Origin: Pseudomonas sp. dw_358
Lineage (GTDB): Bacteria > Pseudomonadota > Gammaproteobacteria > Pseudomonadales > Pseudomonadaceae
NCBI RefSeq assembly: GCF_018449655.1
Contig: NZ_JAAVUX010000012.1
Location: forward strand, 1 to 64,000
Length of the DNA: 64,000 nt
Direction: 5' to 3'
The notes under the pieces are model-generated. The model saw only the letters and a list, made by a program, of their open reading frames with translations, was not told the DNA's origin and did not search any database. This document shows, piece after piece, positions 22,068 to 31,910 of the stretch. The number at the start of each line of letters is the position of its first letter. Position 1 is the stretch's first letter. The position numbers and the translations under genes are program-made.

Positions 22068-22753
22068 AGGTCAGCCACCTTGACGCCAGCCGAGTAGCGT
22101 TTCTCCACCGCCCGCAGGATCAGCAGCGAGACGCTGGTGATCACCAGGTACAAGGCCGCCACGGCGAGGTAGAACGTGAAGGGTTGGCGGGTCGCATCAG
22201 CCGCCTGTTTGGCCTTGAACATCATGTCCTGCAGCCCCACCACCGAAATCAAGGCAGTGGCCTTGGTCAGCACCAGCCAGTTGTTGGTGAAACCTGGAAT
22301 CGCCAGGCGAATCATTTGGGGCACCAGCACCCGAAAGAAGATCTGCAGACTGCTCATGCCATAGGCCATGCCGGCCTCGGCCTGGCCTTTGGGGATGGCC
22401 ATGAACGCCCCGCGGAAGGTTTCCGAAAGATAGGCTCCGAAGATAAAGCCCAGCGTCACGATGCCCGACACCAGCGGATCGAGGTCGATGTAGTCGTCGT
22501 GCCCCAGCATCGGCGCCACGGTGTTGAGCAGGTTCTGACCGCCGTAGAAGATCAGCAGGATCAGCACCAGGTCGGGAATCCCGCGAATCACCGTGCTGTA
22601 CAGGTCCCCCAGGCGCGCCAGCCAGCGCACCGGCGACAGGCGCATTGCCACACCGATCAGGCCCAGCACGATGGCCAGTGCCATCGAACTGAGGGCCAGC
22701 TGCAGCGTCAGCCATACGCCATCGAGGATGACGCCTGCGTAGCCATTCAACAT
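22064..22753 (-). CDS. aotQ: Arginine/ornithine ABC permease AotQ
   Basis: The 229-residue permease resembles HisQ, with hydrophobic segments and the coupling loop KGQAEAGMAYGMSSLQIFFRV. It partners AotM in the arginine/ornithine importer. It lies 99 bp after aotJ, across a strong hairpin, and is coupled to aotM at its end. Confidence 0.95.
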   Translation of the reverse strand: MLNGYAGVILDGVWLTLQLALSSMALAIVLGLIGVAMRLSPVRWLARLGDLYSTVIRGIPDLVLILLIFYGGQNLLNTVAPMLGHDDYIDLDPLVSGIVTLGFIFGAYLSETFRGAFMAIPKGQAEAGMAYGMSSLQIFFRVLVPQMIRLAIPGFTNNWLVLTKATALISVVGLQDMMFKAKQAADATRQPFTFYLAVAALYLVITSVSLLILRAVEKRYSAGVKVADL

Positions 22754-22789
22754 GTAAGGGATCCTCGACTGTGAACCGAACCTGCCGTG

Positions 22790-22828
22790 AAAAAAGGCGC
22801 CGGCCTCAGGGTCACTGGGGCCGGCGCC
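22790..22828 (-). terminator. Attenuating hairpin between aotJ and aotQ
   Basis: A perfect 10-bp stem GGCGCCGGCC (22796-22805 with 22819-22828) is followed on the minus strand by six T. It should end part of the transcripts after aotJ, giving more binding protein than permease, a common design in ABC importer operons. Confidence 0.88.
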
Positions 22829-22852
22829 GTGGCGGTGAACATCAGGACGGCG

Positions 22853-23629
22853 TTATTGGCCGTAGATATCAAAATTGAAGTACTTGTCCTGGAGGGTCTT
22901 GTAGGTGCCGTTGGCGCGAATGGCAGCAATGGCGGCGTTGATCTTGTCCAGATCGGCCTTGTCACCCTTGCGCACGGCGATGCCCACGCCGTCACCGAAG
23001 TACTTCACGTCGGTGAATGCCGGGCCGACGAAAGCATAGCCCTTGCCAGCATCGGTATTGAGGAAACCGTCCTGCAGCAGGGTCGCGTCGGCCAGGGTGC
23101 CGTCGAGGCGTCCGGCGGCCACGTCCAGGTAAATCTCGTTCTGCGAACCGTAAGGCACGACTTCGGCGCCCAGGGGCTTCAACACTTCGGTGGCAAAGCG
23201 CTCATGGATCGAGCCGCGCTGCACGCCGATCTTCTTGCCCTTGATTTCAGCCAGGCCTTCGCTCAGCGGCGTGCCGGCCTTCATCACCAGGCGAGCCGGG
23301 GTGTTGTAGTACTTGTTGGAGAAATCCACCGATTGCTTGCGCTCGTCGGTGATGGACATGGACGAGAGAATGGCATCGATCTTGCGCACTTTCAGCGCCG
23401 GGATCAGGCCGTCGAACTCCTGCTCGACCCACACGCACTTGACCTTCATTTCGGCGCACAGGGCGTTGCCGATGTCGTAGTCGAAACCGACGATCTTGCC
23501 GTCCGGCCCTTTGGACGCAAACGGTGGGTAAGCGGCTTCGATGCCGATCTTCATTGGTTTTTCGTCGGCAAGGGCAGTAACCGACAGCACGGACAGCGCC
23601 AGGGCGCCAAGCAGGGCAAGTTTTTTCAT
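22853..23629 (-). CDS. aotJ: Arginine/ornithine periplasmic binding protein
   Basis: The 258-residue protein has a Sec signal peptide (MKKLALLGALALSVLSVTALA) and the family 3 solute-binding fold: MKIGIEAAYPPFASKGPDGK, GFDYDIGNALC, SSMSITDERKQSVDFS. It captures arginine and ornithine for AotQM-P. An upstream in-frame TTG (23641) has no clear ribosome-binding site, so the ATG with the signal peptide was chosen. It is the first gene of the aot operon and has an ArgR-type promoter. Confidence 0.95.
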   Translation of the reverse strand: MKKLALLGALALSVLSVTALADEKPMKIGIEAAYPPFASKGPDGKIVGFDYDIGNALCAEMKVKCVWVEQEFDGLIPALKVRKIDAILSSMSITDERKQSVDFSNKYYNTPARLVMKAGTPLSEGLAEIKGKKIGVQRGSIHERFATEVLKPLGAEVVPYGSQNEIYLDVAAGRLDGTLADATLLQDGFLNTDAGKGYAFVGPAFTDVKYFGDGVGIAVRKGDKADLDKINAAIAAIRANGTYKTLQDKYFNFDIYGQ

Positions 23630-23680
23630 GTGGACAACCAATGAGCGAAATGGGCGCCGACCAGTCAGCGAGTGACCGGC

Positions 23681-23723
23681 ATTCTAGCGGCAGGGGGTAA
23701 CTCGATATTTCTTCAATGCGACA
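23681..23723 (-). promoter_or_regulatory. ArgR-controlled aotJ promoter
   Basis: A perfect ArgR half-site TGTCGC-N6-G-N-AA on the minus strand (23723-23708) is followed after 21 bp by -10 TAGAAT (23686-23681). The spacing equals that of the aruC promoter. A degenerate second half-site may lie about 20 bp upstream. The ATG of aotJ is 52 bp after the -10 box. Confidence 0.78.
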
Positions 23724-24067
23724 AGTAATTACAGAAGCATCGAGAAAGCAGATAGAGGGTGTTGACAGTTGTTGCGGGGTATGTAGCGCAAAAGCAAGCT
23801 AACCGGTCTATCAAGCAAATTACGCGCCTATTATTGGCAAAGCCTTGCACTGCGGCAAGTGCGGCGTGACAGGAGGGGTTTGCGATTCAGGGACTTGCGT
23901 TGTTTTGAGTCATTAAGCCCCAGGCTGGGGCGCCAGCGGTAACACCGATAGATATCGAGGTTGTGGCCAGCAAGGAGAACCAACCGGCAGGGCCGAGCTT
24001 GCTCGGGAAGCGGGCGGCGCGGCCTTGCCGCGCAGCTCGGTCCTGTACCGCCGATGATCGCGCGCGG
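23724..24067. other. acs-aotJ spacer with REP-like nested hairpin
   Basis: No gene is seen between the aotJ promoter and acs. At about 23992-24050 a nested inverted repeat occurs: CAGGGCCGAGCT pairs with AGCTCGGTCCTG (one wobble) and encloses GCGCGGC-CTT-GCCGCGC. It contains the REP core CGAGCTTGCTCG and lies just after the acs stop, where it may stabilise or end the acs message. The remaining bases are relatively AT-rich and hold nothing recognisable. Confidence 0.65.
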
Positions 24068-26023
24068 TTACGCCACCTTCATGGTCCGATGGGTCTCCAC
24101 CAGGTGCTGCACCACTCCAGGGTCGGCCAGGGTCGAGATATCCCCCAGGGCGTCGTATTCGCCCGTGGCGATCTTACGCAGGATACGGCGCATGATTTTC
24201 CCCGAGCGAGTCTTCGGCAGGCCAGGCGCCCACTGGATGACGTCCGGCGAGGCAATCGGGCCGATCTCCTTGCGCACCCAGTTCTTCAATTCAAGACGCA
24301 AGGCTTCGCTGGGCTCTTCACCGCCATTGAGGGTCACGTAGACATAGATCCCCTGCCCTTTCAAGTCATGGGGCACACCTACCACGGCGGCTTCCGCCAC
24401 TTTGGGATGGGCGACCATGGCGCTTTCGATCTCCGCCGTACCCATTCGGTGACCCGAGACGTTGAGCACGTCATCCACACGCCCGGTGATCCAGTAGTAA
24501 CCGTCTTCGTCGCGACGTGCGCCGTCGCCGGTGAAGTACATGCCGCGGAAGGTCTTGAAGTAGGTGTCGACGAAACGGTCGTGGTCGCCGTACAGGCTGC
24601 GAGACTGCCCGGGCCAGGAGTCCAGAATCACCAGGTTGCCCTCGGCGGCGCCCTCGATGATGTTGCCCAGGTTATCCACCAGCGCGGGCACTACCCCAAA
24701 GAACGGCTTGGTGGCCGAACCTGGCTTGAGCGCCGTCGCCCCCGGCAGCGGGCTGATCAGGATGCCGCCGGTTTCGGTCTGCCACCAGGTGTCGACGATC
24801 GGGCAATGCTGCTGGCCGATGGTGTTGTGGTACCAGTTCCAGGCTTCGGGGTTGATCGGCTCGCCCACCGACCCCAGCAGGCGCAAGCTCGACCCGTCGG
24901 CGCCCGCCACAGCGGCCTTGCCCTCGGCCATCATGGCGCGAATGGCCGTCGGCGCGGTGTAGAGAATATTGACCTTGTGCTTGTCGATGATCTTCGACAA
25001 GCGCGTGATGTCCGGGTAGTTCGGCACCCCTTCAAACAGCAAAGTGGTGGCGCCGTTGGCCAACGGGCCATAGACGATGTAGCTGTGGCCGGTGACCCAA
25101 CCCACGTCGGCGGTGCACCAGTAGATGTCCCCTGGCTTGTAGTCGAACACCCGCTCATGGGTCAAGGCGGCATAAACCAGGTAGCCACCGGTGGTGTGCA
25201 GCACGCCCTTGGGTTTACCGGTGGAGCCCGAGGTGTAGAGGATGAACAAGGGCTCTTCGGCACCCATTTCTTTCGGCGCGCAATGGCTGGAGGCGACCTT
25301 CATCAGGTCCTCGTACCAGATGTCGCGGTGCTGGTGCCAGGCGATGTTGCCGCCGGTGCGCTTGCACACGATGATTTTCTGCACGCTGGCCGTTTCCGGG
25401 TTGGTCAGCGCCAGGTCGACATTGGCCTTGAGCGCCGTACGCTTGCCGCCGCGCACGCCTTCGTCGGCGGTGATGACAATTTTCGATTTGCAGTCGATGA
25501 TCCGCCCGGCCAGCGCTTCAGGCGAGAAGCCGCCGAACACTACCGAATGAATCGCGCCGATGCGGGTACAGGCCAGCATGGCCACCACGGCTTCGGGAAT
25601 CATCGGCATGTAAAGGGTCACCACGTCGCCACGGTGCACGTCCTGACCGCGCAACGCATTGGCGAACTTGCACACTGCTTCGTGGAGTTCTCGGTAAGTG
25701 ATGTTGCGGTGGTCGGCCGGGTCGTCGCCTTCCCAGATGATCGCGATCTGGTCACCCCGCTCGGCAAGGTGGCGATCCAGACAGTTGTAGGAGACGTTGA
25801 GGGTGCCGTCGGCGAACCACTTGATGTCCACGTGGTGGTCATCAAAGGAAGTCTGCTTCACGGCATCAAACGGCTTGATCCAGTCAAGGCGCCGGGCCTG
25901 TTCACGCCAGAAACCATCCGGGTTGATGACTGACTGCTGGTACATGGCCTTGTAGGTCGCTTCGTCGGTCAGGGTGGCCGCTGCCACTTCAGGACGAACA
26001 GGATACAAAGAAGCCGCACTCAT
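24068..26023 (-). CDS. acsA: Acetyl-CoA synthetase
   Basis: The 651-residue AMP-forming enzyme converts acetate, ATP and CoA to acetyl-CoA. The P-loop [12 protein letters not shown], the adenylate region TWWQTETGG, and the C-terminal [15 protein letters not shown] with the regulatory lysine (a known acetylation site in the family) are present. The frame is open upstream, but [15 protein letters not shown] is the conserved Pseudomonas start, preceded by GAGGTAAG. It is followed by a REP-like hairpin and stands alone. Confidence 0.97.
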   Translation of the reverse strand: MSAASLYPVRPEVAAATLTDEATYKAMYQQSVINPDGFWREQARRLDWIKPFDAVKQTSFDDHHVDIKWFADGTLNVSYNCLDRHLAERGDQIAIIWEGDDPADHRNITYRELHEAVCKFANALRGQDVHRGDVVTLYMPMIPEAVVAMLACTRIGAIHSVVFGGFSPEALAGRIIDCKSKIVITADEGVRGGKRTALKANVDLALTNPETASVQKIIVCKRTGGNIAWHQHRDIWYEDLMKVASSHCAPKEMGAEEPLFILYTSGSTGKPKGVLHTTGGYLVYAALTHERVFDYKPGDIYWCTADVGWVTGHSYIVYGPLANGATTLLFEGVPNYPDITRLSKIIDKHKVNILYTAPTAIRAMMAEGKAAVAGADGSSLRLLGSVGEPINPEAWNWYHNTIGQQHCPIVDTWWQTETGGILISPLPGATALKPGSATKPFFGVVPALVDNLGNIIEGAAEGNLVILDSWPGQSRSLYGDHDRFVDTYFKTFRGMYFTGDGARRDEDGYYWITGRVDDVLNVSGHRMGTAEIESAMVAHPKVAEAAVVGVPHDLKGQGIYVYVTLNGGEEPSEALRLELKNWVRKEIGPIASPDVIQWAPGLPKTRSGKIMRRILRKIATGEYDALGDISTLADPGVVQHLVETHRTMKVA

Positions 26024-26443
26024 CTTTCTTACCTCGGTGGAATGTTTGTTGTTGTAGACAAGTCTTGTAAGGCCCTGGGGCCGACTTGACCATTCGACGA
26101 TGGTATTAACTTGGACCATACCCCTCTGGGACGGCCTTGTCAGCCCCGTTTCGATGAACATTGCGGGCCGTGCTGCGCCGCCGCGAAAGTCATTGTTACC
26201 GATTCGGATAAAACTGTTTATCAAAAGGATCGCTGTTTGACGGGGCCTTCCCGCCCTAGAATCCATCTCGCCAACACGGCAATGCGATTGACCCGTTGAC
26301 CGGCCCCACGAAGGCACGTCAGTCGTACCTTTTAAGATGATTCACCATGGCGTTGCACCTTCGAACGTTTCAAACTTTCGCTTCACTCGTGGCCTCACAA
26401 GGGCCGCGAGCTCTTTGACGACCTCAACACGGTAACGATCAAC
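26024..26443. promoter_or_regulatory. Divergent upstream region of acsA and the DUF2790 gene
   Basis: This 420-bp stretch has no convincing gene. It must carry the acsA promoter (leftward) and that of the small secreted-protein gene (rightward). A rightward TTGACG (26237) with TAGAAT 14 bp later is too closely spaced to trust. No operator could be assigned. Confidence 0.4.
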
Positions 26444-26704
26444 ATGAAAACGTTAGTTGTTTTAGCACTCAGCAGTGTCTGCGGTGTGGCTCTGGCTGCC
26501 GGTGACACGACGGACACGACTCCACCGGTAAACCCTCAACAATATACGTACGGCATGAAGTTGGACATTGCCCGCGTGATCAGCACCACGCAAGTGCCCA
26601 ACGAGTGCGGCGTGGTGCCGATGCAGATGGCCTACGAGGATTCTGCGGGGCAGCGCCATGTATTAGCGTACAGCGTCATGGGCAACGGCTGCTCTAATGG
26701 TTAA
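26444..26704 (+). CDS. Small secreted DUF2790 protein
   Basis: The 86-residue protein has a cleavable signal peptide (MKTLVVLALSSVCGVALA) and a mature domain of the Pseudomonas-restricted DUF2790 family: YTYGMKLDIARVIS, then two cysteines (NECGVVPMQMAYEDSAG; GNGCSNG) that could form a disulfide in the periplasm. Function is unknown. It stands alone between acsA (divergent) and the phhA relic, and its ribosome-binding site is weak. Confidence 0.88.
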   Translation: MKTLVVLALSSVCGVALAAGDTTDTTPPVNPQQYTYGMKLDIARVISTTQVPNECGVVPMQMAYEDSAGQRHVLAYSVMGNGCSNG

Positions 26705-26808
26705 AAGGCCCCGCCCTCCCAGACGCGCCAGTTTCCGTACACTGGCCGTATTCAAACCCTGCGCTAAACTTGATAAACCACGGACAACCTTATTATCAGG
26801 AGCGCGAC

Positions 26809-26982
26809 ATGATGTTATAGGTCGCTCCTGTACCCAATGCGCAGGGTTATATTGATGACTCGCCGGCCGAACATCAAACCTGGCACCGTCTGATCACCCG
26901 CCAAGCGATAGTCGAACAGGCCACGAAGCTGGGCCTGCATGCCGCAAGATTCCCACCTGATGACAGGAGAAGAACCCTATGA
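26809..26982 (+). pseudogene. phhA: phhA (phenylalanine-4-hydroxylase) relic with internal deletion
   Basis: Read in one frame from ATG 26809, codon 4 is TAG. The next residues VAPVPNAQGYIDD..AEHQTWHRLITRQ align with the PhhA N-terminus (VAREPDAQGFIDYPAEEHxVWNTLITRQ type). After five residues the frame continues VEQATKLGLHAARFPP, matching the PhhA C-terminus (VKQGMQLGLHAPKFPP). Some 210 codons, including the iron-binding catalytic core, are gone. The frame then runs to a TGA that overlaps the phhB start. The normal phhA-phhB order explains the location. The product cannot be a hydroxylase. Confidence 0.88.
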
Positions 26983-27323
26983 GTGCCTTGTCCCAAGCCC
27001 GATGTGAAGCCTGTGGTAACGATGCACCGAAGGTCAGCGACGAAGAGCGGGCGCACCTGCTCAAGGAGATTGCGGGCTGGAAGCTCGAGGTGCGCGACGG
27101 CGTGATGCAATTGGAGAAGGTCTACACGTTCAAGAACTTCCGCCAGGCGCTGGCATTCACCAACGCCGTCGGCCAGGTTGCCGAGGCCGAGGACCATCAT
27201 CCGGCCTTGTTGACCGAATGGGGCAAGGTCACCGTGACCTGGTGGACCCACTCGATCCGAGGGCTGCATCGCAATGATTTCATCCTGGCGGCACGTACAG
27301 ACAGGGTCGTGACCGAGGTTTAA
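26979..27323 (+). CDS. phhB: Pterin-4a-carbinolamine dehydratase
   Basis: The 114-residue protein matches PhhB/PCD, which dehydrates 4a-hydroxytetrahydropterin made by phenylalanine hydroxylase. The active-site stretch [22 protein letters not shown] with its three histidines and the ending [14 protein letters not shown] are intact. The ribosome-binding site ACAGGAGAAG is good. Its partner phhA is destroyed just upstream, so PhhB is orphaned here unless a functional phhA lies elsewhere. PhhB/DCoH proteins can have other roles. Confidence 0.96.
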   Translation: MSALSQARCEACGNDAPKVSDEERAHLLKEIAGWKLEVRDGVMQLEKVYTFKNFRQALAFTNAVGQVAEAEDHHPALLTEWGKVTVTWWTHSIRGLHRNDFILAARTDRVVTEV

Positions 27324-27400
27324 TCCAAAATGTCACACCGACTGAGGTATCCTTGCGGCGCTGCACTAACTTCAACCAGCCCTTGCGAGGAGTGACGACG

Positions 27401-27547
27401 ATGCACGAGATCCCGAACTTCCCCTTCCCAAGCCTGCACGAACCCGAGCAGACCCCCGCCCAATCGAGCCGCGAGCAACAAGTGGACAGCGAGCAAGGCG
27501 ACCCTACGCAACCCCATCACGCCGACCGCAAGGATCAGGCGCGCTAA
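27401..27547 (+). CDS. Hypothetical small hydrophilic protein (48 aa)
   Basis: A 48-codon frame (MHEIPNFPFPSLHEPEQ...) follows a strong ribosome-binding site GAGGAGTGACGACG. The protein is very hydrophilic, rich in Gln, Glu and Pro, with no domain that I recognise. It lies 77 bp after phhB on the same strand. The good start signal and normal codon use support translation; function is unknown. Confidence 0.55.
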   Translation: MHEIPNFPFPSLHEPEQTPAQSSREQQVDSEQGDPTQPHHADRKDQAR

Positions 27548-27629
27548 ACCTTCGATGATGTGGAAACGGCGGCGGCCCATCGGCTTGAACGGGTCCCGGT
27601 TTCCACTGTTCGACAGCAGGCCCCTCCCC

Positions 27630-27812
27630 ATGACCGACACCCTCGATGAAGCCCAGGCCGTGCAGATGATCGAAGCTGCCCAGCAGATGATCCTGGTCTG
27701 GAACCGCCTGCCCGCTGACCGTCAGGCCGCGTTGCTGGCCCGTTTCGGCACCCGCGAAAATGCCCTCGCGGCACTGGTCGCCACCAAACTCATTACACCG
27801 GACCGGCACTGA
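27630..27812 (+). CDS. Hypothetical small helical protein (60 aa)
   Basis: The 60-residue frame [20 protein letters not shown]... is predicted to be almost wholly alpha-helical, with [30 protein letters not shown]. It resembles small conserved Pseudomonas proteins of unknown function. The frame is open further upstream, but the arginine-rich extension is unlike a protein start. The ribosome-binding site is weak. Confidence 0.55.
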   Translation: MTDTLDEAQAVQMIEAAQQMILVWNRLPADRQAALLARFGTRENALAALVATKLITPDRH

Positions 27813-27927
27813 AGCCGATATTGAAGCCGACGTTGAACATAGTGTTAGCGACAAGACTCTATGCTGTGTCCCCGAGCCCAAGTCGGGGCGTCTAGACTGT
27901 AACTTTTTGCGAAACCTGGAATGCCTC

Positions 27928-29127
27928 ATGCCCAACCAGCGCCCCATGGCGGTCACGCTGCAAGTCGTTTCCATCGTTGTCTTCACCTTTATCGGCTACC
28001 TCAACATCGGCATCCCGCTGGCCGTGCTGCCTGGCTATGTGCACACCGATCTGGGCTTTGGCGCCGTGATCGCTGGCCTGGTGATCAGTGTGCAGTACTT
28101 TGCCACCCTGTTCAGCCGGCCCTACTCCAGCAAAATCATCGATAACAGCGGCGCCAAGAAGGCCGTGATCTATGGCCTGTTCGGCTGTGGCGCGAGCGGC
28201 GTGTTCATGCTGGTCTCGGCCTTCACCCACGCCTGGCCGATGTTCAGCCTGGGCAGCCTGTTCGTCGGCCGCATCGTCCTGGGTTTTGCCGAAAGCCTGG
28301 TGGGCGCCGGCGCTATCGGCTGGGGCATCGGCCGGGTCGGGGCGGCCAACACCGCCAAGGTCATTTCCTGGAACGGCATCGCCAACTATGGCGCCCTGGC
28401 CATCGGTGCGCCGCTGGGGGTCGTGCTGGTGCATGCGCTGGGGCTGTGGAGCATGGGGGTGGCGATCATACTGCTCTCGGCCATTGGCGTGCGACTGGCC
28501 TGGAACAAGGAGCCCGCGCCTATCGTGCAAGGCGTGCGCCTGCCGTTCATGCACGTGCTGGGGGTGGTGTTTCCCCACGGCATGGGCCTGGCCCTGGGTG
28601 GCATCGGCTTCGGCACCATCGCCACCTTCATCACCCTGTATTACGGTTCCCACAGCTGGCCCAATGCGGCCTTGTGCCTGACGCTGTTCGGCAGCAGCTT
28701 CATTCTCGCGCGCCTGCTGTTCGCCAGCTTCATCAACCGCATTGGCGGCTTTCCGGTGGCCATCGGCTGCCTGACCGTGGAAAGCATCGGTTTGCTGGTG
28801 CTGTGGCTGGCGCCCACGCCGAACCTCGCCCTGATCGGTGCTGGCTTGAGCGGTTTCGGCTTCTCGCTGGTATTCCCGGCGCTGGGCGTGGAGGCGATGA
28901 AACTGGTGCCCGCGTCCAGCCGTGGCGCGGCAGTGGGCGCCTACTCGCTGTTCGTCGATATGTCGCTGGGAATAACAGGACCGCTGGCCGGAGCGATTGC
29001 GTCAGGCTTCGGCTTTTCGTCGATCTTCCTGTTTGCGGCGATGGCTTCCATGAGCGGCCTGAGCCTGAGTTTCTACCTGTTCAGGCAGGCCAGAATTCGC
29101 CCTCACCACGCAGAAGAAAAGCTCTAG
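27928..29127 (+). CDS. MFS transporter, YfcJ/YhhS (UPF0226) type
   Basis: The 399-residue protein has about twelve hydrophobic segments and the MFS loop features [17 protein letters not shown] between segments 2 and 3, and [20 protein letters not shown]. It belongs to the YhhS/YfcJ group of inner membrane major-facilitator exporters; the substrate is not known. The start MPNQRPMAV was chosen over an upstream extension of the open frame. Its stop TAG shares the palindrome CTAG with the stop of arfB on the other strand. Confidence 0.9.
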   Translation: MPNQRPMAVTLQVVSIVVFTFIGYLNIGIPLAVLPGYVHTDLGFGAVIAGLVISVQYFATLFSRPYSSKIIDNSGAKKAVIYGLFGCGASGVFMLVSAFTHAWPMFSLGSLFVGRIVLGFAESLVGAGAIGWGIGRVGAANTAKVISWNGIANYGALAIGAPLGVVLVHALGLWSMGVAIILLSAIGVRLAWNKEPAPIVQGVRLPFMHVLGVVFPHGMGLALGGIGFGTIATFITLYYGSHSWPNAALCLTLFGSSFILARLLFASFINRIGGFPVAIGCLTVESIGLLVLWLAPTPNLALIGAGLSGFGFSLVFPALGVEAMKLVPASSRGAAVGAYSLFVDMSLGITGPLAGAIASGFGFSSIFLFAAMASMSGLSLSFYLFRQARIRPHHAEEKL

Positions 29128-29537
29128 AAATCGACTTTCCCGCGGCCTGCCTTGATCGAGCCGCGCTGGCTCTTGGCATCCAGGCGCCGCACCTTGGAAC
29201 TGCGCGTCGGCTTGGTCGGCCGGCGCGCCTTTTCGACCTTGGTCGCGGCCAGAATCAACTCGCGCAGACGCTCCAGGGCATCGTTCCGGTTCTGTTCCTG
29301 GGTACGGTACTGTTGGGCTTTGATGACGATCACGCCGTCGCTGGTGATGCGACTGTCGCGCAACGCCAACAGCCGTTCCTTGTAGAACGGCGGCAGGGAT
29401 GAAGCCTGGATGTCAAAGCGCAGGTGCACCGCGCTGGAGACCTTGTTGACGTTCTGCCCACCGGCGCCCTGAGCGCGAATGGCGCTCAGTTCGATTTCGG
29501 CATCGGCCAGTTGCACGTTGGCGGAGATTTCCAGCAC
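29124..29537 (-). CDS. arfB: Alternative ribosome-rescue factor ArfB
   Basis: The 137-residue protein (GTG start) hydrolyses peptidyl-tRNA on stalled ribosomes. The catalytic GGQ is in [13 protein letters not shown], and the basic C-terminal tail ([20 protein letters not shown], ending RGKVDF) is the part that enters the empty mRNA channel in this family. It starts 13 bp after the rluB stop. The open frame extends upstream across rluB, but this is a shadow of the other frame. Confidence 0.95.
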   Translation of the reverse strand: MLEISANVQLADAEIELSAIRAQGAGGQNVNKVSSAVHLRFDIQASSLPPFYKERLLALRDSRITSDGVIVIKAQQYRTQEQNRNDALERLRELILAATKVEKARRPTKPTRSSKVRRLDAKSQRGSIKAGRGKVDF

Positions 29538-29550
29538 GGCCGACGCCTGC

Positions 29551-30768
29551 TTACTCGGACTTGGGCTTCGGCGTGCGCTTGCCGAAGCCTGGGCGCTGAC
29601 CGGCACCGGCCGCCGGGCCACGACGCTTGCCCGAAGGTGCATCGTCCACCAGACGAATGCCCGGACGCTTGGCGGCCGGCTTGGCCGGGCGCTTGTTGTC
29701 CACCGGGCGGTCCGCCACTGGCGTGCCACGGGAGTCCTTGCGTGCGGCCGGCTTGCGCGGCTCGGAGCGACGGGCGTCGTCCTTGCGTGTCGGACGGTTG
29801 CTGCCTTCCTGCTCCAGCGGCGCGCGCGGGGTGCGAACCGGGCGGCTACCGGCCGGGGTGGATTCGTCATGGGCCGGACGCAAGGTCCGCACCACACGCT
29901 CGCCACGCCCCAGAGGACGGGACGACTTGCGCTGCAGGCGCTCCATCTTGTCTTTGGTCTTGGCGGTCATGTTCGGCATGGCCACCGGCGTCAGGTTGAC
30001 TTCACCGGCCAGGATATCGACTTCACCCTGGCTCAGTTCGCGCCAGCGGCCCATGGGCAGGTCCGAGTTGAGGAACACCGGACCGAAGCGCACGCGCTTC
30101 AGCCGGCTGACCACCAGGCCCTGGGATTCCCACAGACGACGCACTTCGCGGTTGCGACCTTCCATCACCACGCAGTGGTACCAGTGGTTGAAACCTTCGC
30201 CGCCCGGCGCCTGTTGGATATCGGTGAAACGCGCCGGACCGTCTTCGAGGATCACGCCGTTCTTCAAGCGCAGAAGCATGTCGTCATCGACTTCACCGCG
30301 TACGCGTACGGCGTACTCGCGGTCCATTTCGAAGGACGGATGCATCAAGCGGTTGGCCAGCTCGCCGTCGGTGGTGAACATCAGCAAACCGGTGGTGTTG
30401 ATGTCCAGGCGACCGATGTTGATCCAGCGACCTTCTTTCGGACGCGGCAGGCGATCGAATACGGTAGGGCGGCCTTCCGGGTCGTCACGGGTGCAGATCT
30501 CGCCGTCGGGCTTGTTGTAGATGATGACGCGGCGCACGGTTTCGGCGGCTTCTTCGCGCTTGATCACCTTGCCATCGACGGTGATGGCGTCGTGCAGGTC
30601 GACGCGCAGGCCAAGGCTGGCGGCCACGCCGTTGACCTTGATGCGGCCCTGGGCGATCCAGGCTTCGACGTCACGCCGAGAGCCGACGCCGATACGGGCC
30701 AGGACCTTTTGCAGTTTCTCGCCGGCGGGGCCGATTTCCTGGCTTTCGGTTTGATCTTTTACAGACAT
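29551..30768 (-). CDS. rluB: 23S rRNA pseudouridine synthase (RluB type)
   Basis: The 405-residue enzyme has an N-terminal S4 RNA-binding domain (residues about 17-75, [20 protein letters not shown]) and the RsuA/RluB catalytic domain with [11 protein letters not shown], whose Asp is the nucleophile, and [11 protein letters not shown]. The last 140 residues are a long basic, low-complexity tail rich in Arg, Lys and Pro, longer than in E. coli. The start follows GAGGTGCTTAGC; an upstream in-frame codon is less well placed. RluB modifies U2605 of 23S rRNA in E. coli. Confidence 0.93.
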   Translation of the reverse strand: MSVKDQTESQEIGPAGEKLQKVLARIGVGSRRDVEAWIAQGRIKVNGVAASLGLRVDLHDAITVDGKVIKREEAAETVRRVIIYNKPDGEICTRDDPEGRPTVFDRLPRPKEGRWINIGRLDINTTGLLMFTTDGELANRLMHPSFEMDREYAVRVRGEVDDDMLLRLKNGVILEDGPARFTDIQQAPGGEGFNHWYHCVVMEGRNREVRRLWESQGLVVSRLKRVRFGPVFLNSDLPMGRWRELSQGEVDILAGEVNLTPVAMPNMTAKTKDKMERLQRKSSRPLGRGERVVRTLRPAHDESTPAGSRPVRTPRAPLEQEGSNRPTRKDDARRSEPRKPAARKDSRGTPVADRPVDNKRPAKPAAKRPGIRLVDDAPSGKRRGPAAGAGQRPGFGKRTPKPKSE

Positions 30769-30880
30769 GCTAAGCACCTCCCGGTGGGTCAATGAATCGT
30801 GGCCGCACCTGAAGAGGGGCGGCCGAAGGGTCGCGAATCATACGCTCATGGCGCACGTTACGCACCTGAGCCTAGCAGGT

Positions 30881-31072
30881 TTATTTCTTTTTTCGACGAC
30901 CGCCGCCTTTCATGGCCTTGAGCCGGGCCTTGGCCTGTTGCACCACCTCGCCGCGCTCGTCCTTGTCCATCTTCTTCCAGCCTTTGGCCTCGCGCTTGGT
31001 GCGGCCGCAACCCAGGCAGACATCGTCGTCGAACTTGCATAGCCCGGTGCAGGGATTCTTGCTGGAACTCAT
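30881..31072 (-). CDS. DUF1289 small cysteine-rich protein
   Basis: The 63-residue protein starts MSSSKNPCTGLCKFDDDVCLGCGRT and holds the DUF1289 pattern of four cysteines (CTGLC...CLGC), probably a metal site. It ends in a basic tail GGGRRKKK. It lies 4 bp after scpB, so it is co-transcribed with the condensin genes; function unknown. rluB follows after 112 bp. Confidence 0.9.
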   Translation of the reverse strand: MSSSKNPCTGLCKFDDDVCLGCGRTKREAKGWKKMDKDERGEVVQQAKARLKAMKGGGRRKKK

Positions 31073-31076
31073 GGGG

Positions 31077-31898
31077 TCACTCGCGGCGAGGGTCAGGGTC
31101 GTCCTCGAACGGCTGCTCCAGACCCAGGCCATCGTCCTCGCTCTCGTCGAAGGCGGAGACCGGCGTCTCGATCAGCAAATCGTCGAAGTCCGTCTTCAGA
31201 CCGTCTTCCATGGCGTCCAGTTCGACCAGCAACGTGCGGAAATTGGTCTGCTCGCGAGGCTCTTCCCGCGCGTCCGGGTCGGCGCTGGCGTCGGCCAGCG
31301 CCTGCAGGTGAGCCGGCACCGGTGGATCGTCATCGTCGGGTAGTTGCACCATCGGCTCGGGTTCGATCTCCCGCAGCTCGGCCAGCGGCGGCAGGTCGTC
31401 GAGGTTCTTCAGGTTGAAGTCGTCGAGAAAGGTCTTGGTGGTGGCAAACATCGCCGGCCGGCCAGGCACATCGCGATAGCCCACGACTCGCACCCATTCG
31501 CGCTCGAGCAGGGTCTTGACGATGTTGCTGTTGACCGCAACACCGCGCACCTCCTCGATTTCGCCACGGGTAATGGGCTGGCGATAGGCAATCAACGCCA
31601 GGGTTTCCAGCAGCGCACGGGAGTAGCGCTGGGGGCGTTCTTCCCACAGGCGGCCAACCCAGGGCGCGTACTTCTCGCGGATCTGCAAGCGGTAGCCAGA
31701 GGCAACTTCGACAAACTCGAAGGCGCGGTGGTCACAGGACTTGCGCAACAGTTCCAGGGCTTTCTTGAACACCGGCGGTTCGGGGCGCTCAGCCTCTTCG
31801 AACAGCTCGTAGAGCCGCTCCAAGGATTGCGCCTTGCCCGAGGCGAGCAGAAAGGCTTCCAGCAGGGGCGCCAGATCGCGGGGTTCGCTAAGGTTCAT
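31077..31898 (-). CDS. scpB: Segregation and condensation protein B
   Basis: The 273-residue protein has the two winged-helix domains of ScpB (LEAFLLASGKAQSLERL; RALLETLALIAYRQPITRGEIEEVRG; REWVRVVGYRDVPGRP). With ScpA and Smc it compacts and separates chromosomes. A long acidic C-terminal tail (about residues 185-273) is typical for Pseudomonas. It lies 12 bp after scpA. Confidence 0.96.
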   Translation of the reverse strand: MNLSEPRDLAPLLEAFLLASGKAQSLERLYELFEEAERPEPPVFKKALELLRKSCDHRAFEFVEVASGYRLQIREKYAPWVGRLWEERPQRYSRALLETLALIAYRQPITRGEIEEVRGVAVNSNIVKTLLEREWVRVVGYRDVPGRPAMFATTKTFLDDFNLKNLDDLPPLAELREIEPEPMVQLPDDDDPPVPAHLQALADASADPDAREEPREQTNFRTLLVELDAMEDGLKTDFDDLLIETPVSAFDESEDDGLGLEQPFEDDPDPRRE

Positions 31899-31910
31899 GG
31901 GTCGATTCTT

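Noticed and set aside
26237-26262. Sigma-70 promoter TTGACG...TAGAAT upstream of the DUF2790 gene
   Set aside because: The spacer is only 14 bp, too short for a normal promoter, and it lies about 180 bp from the start codon.
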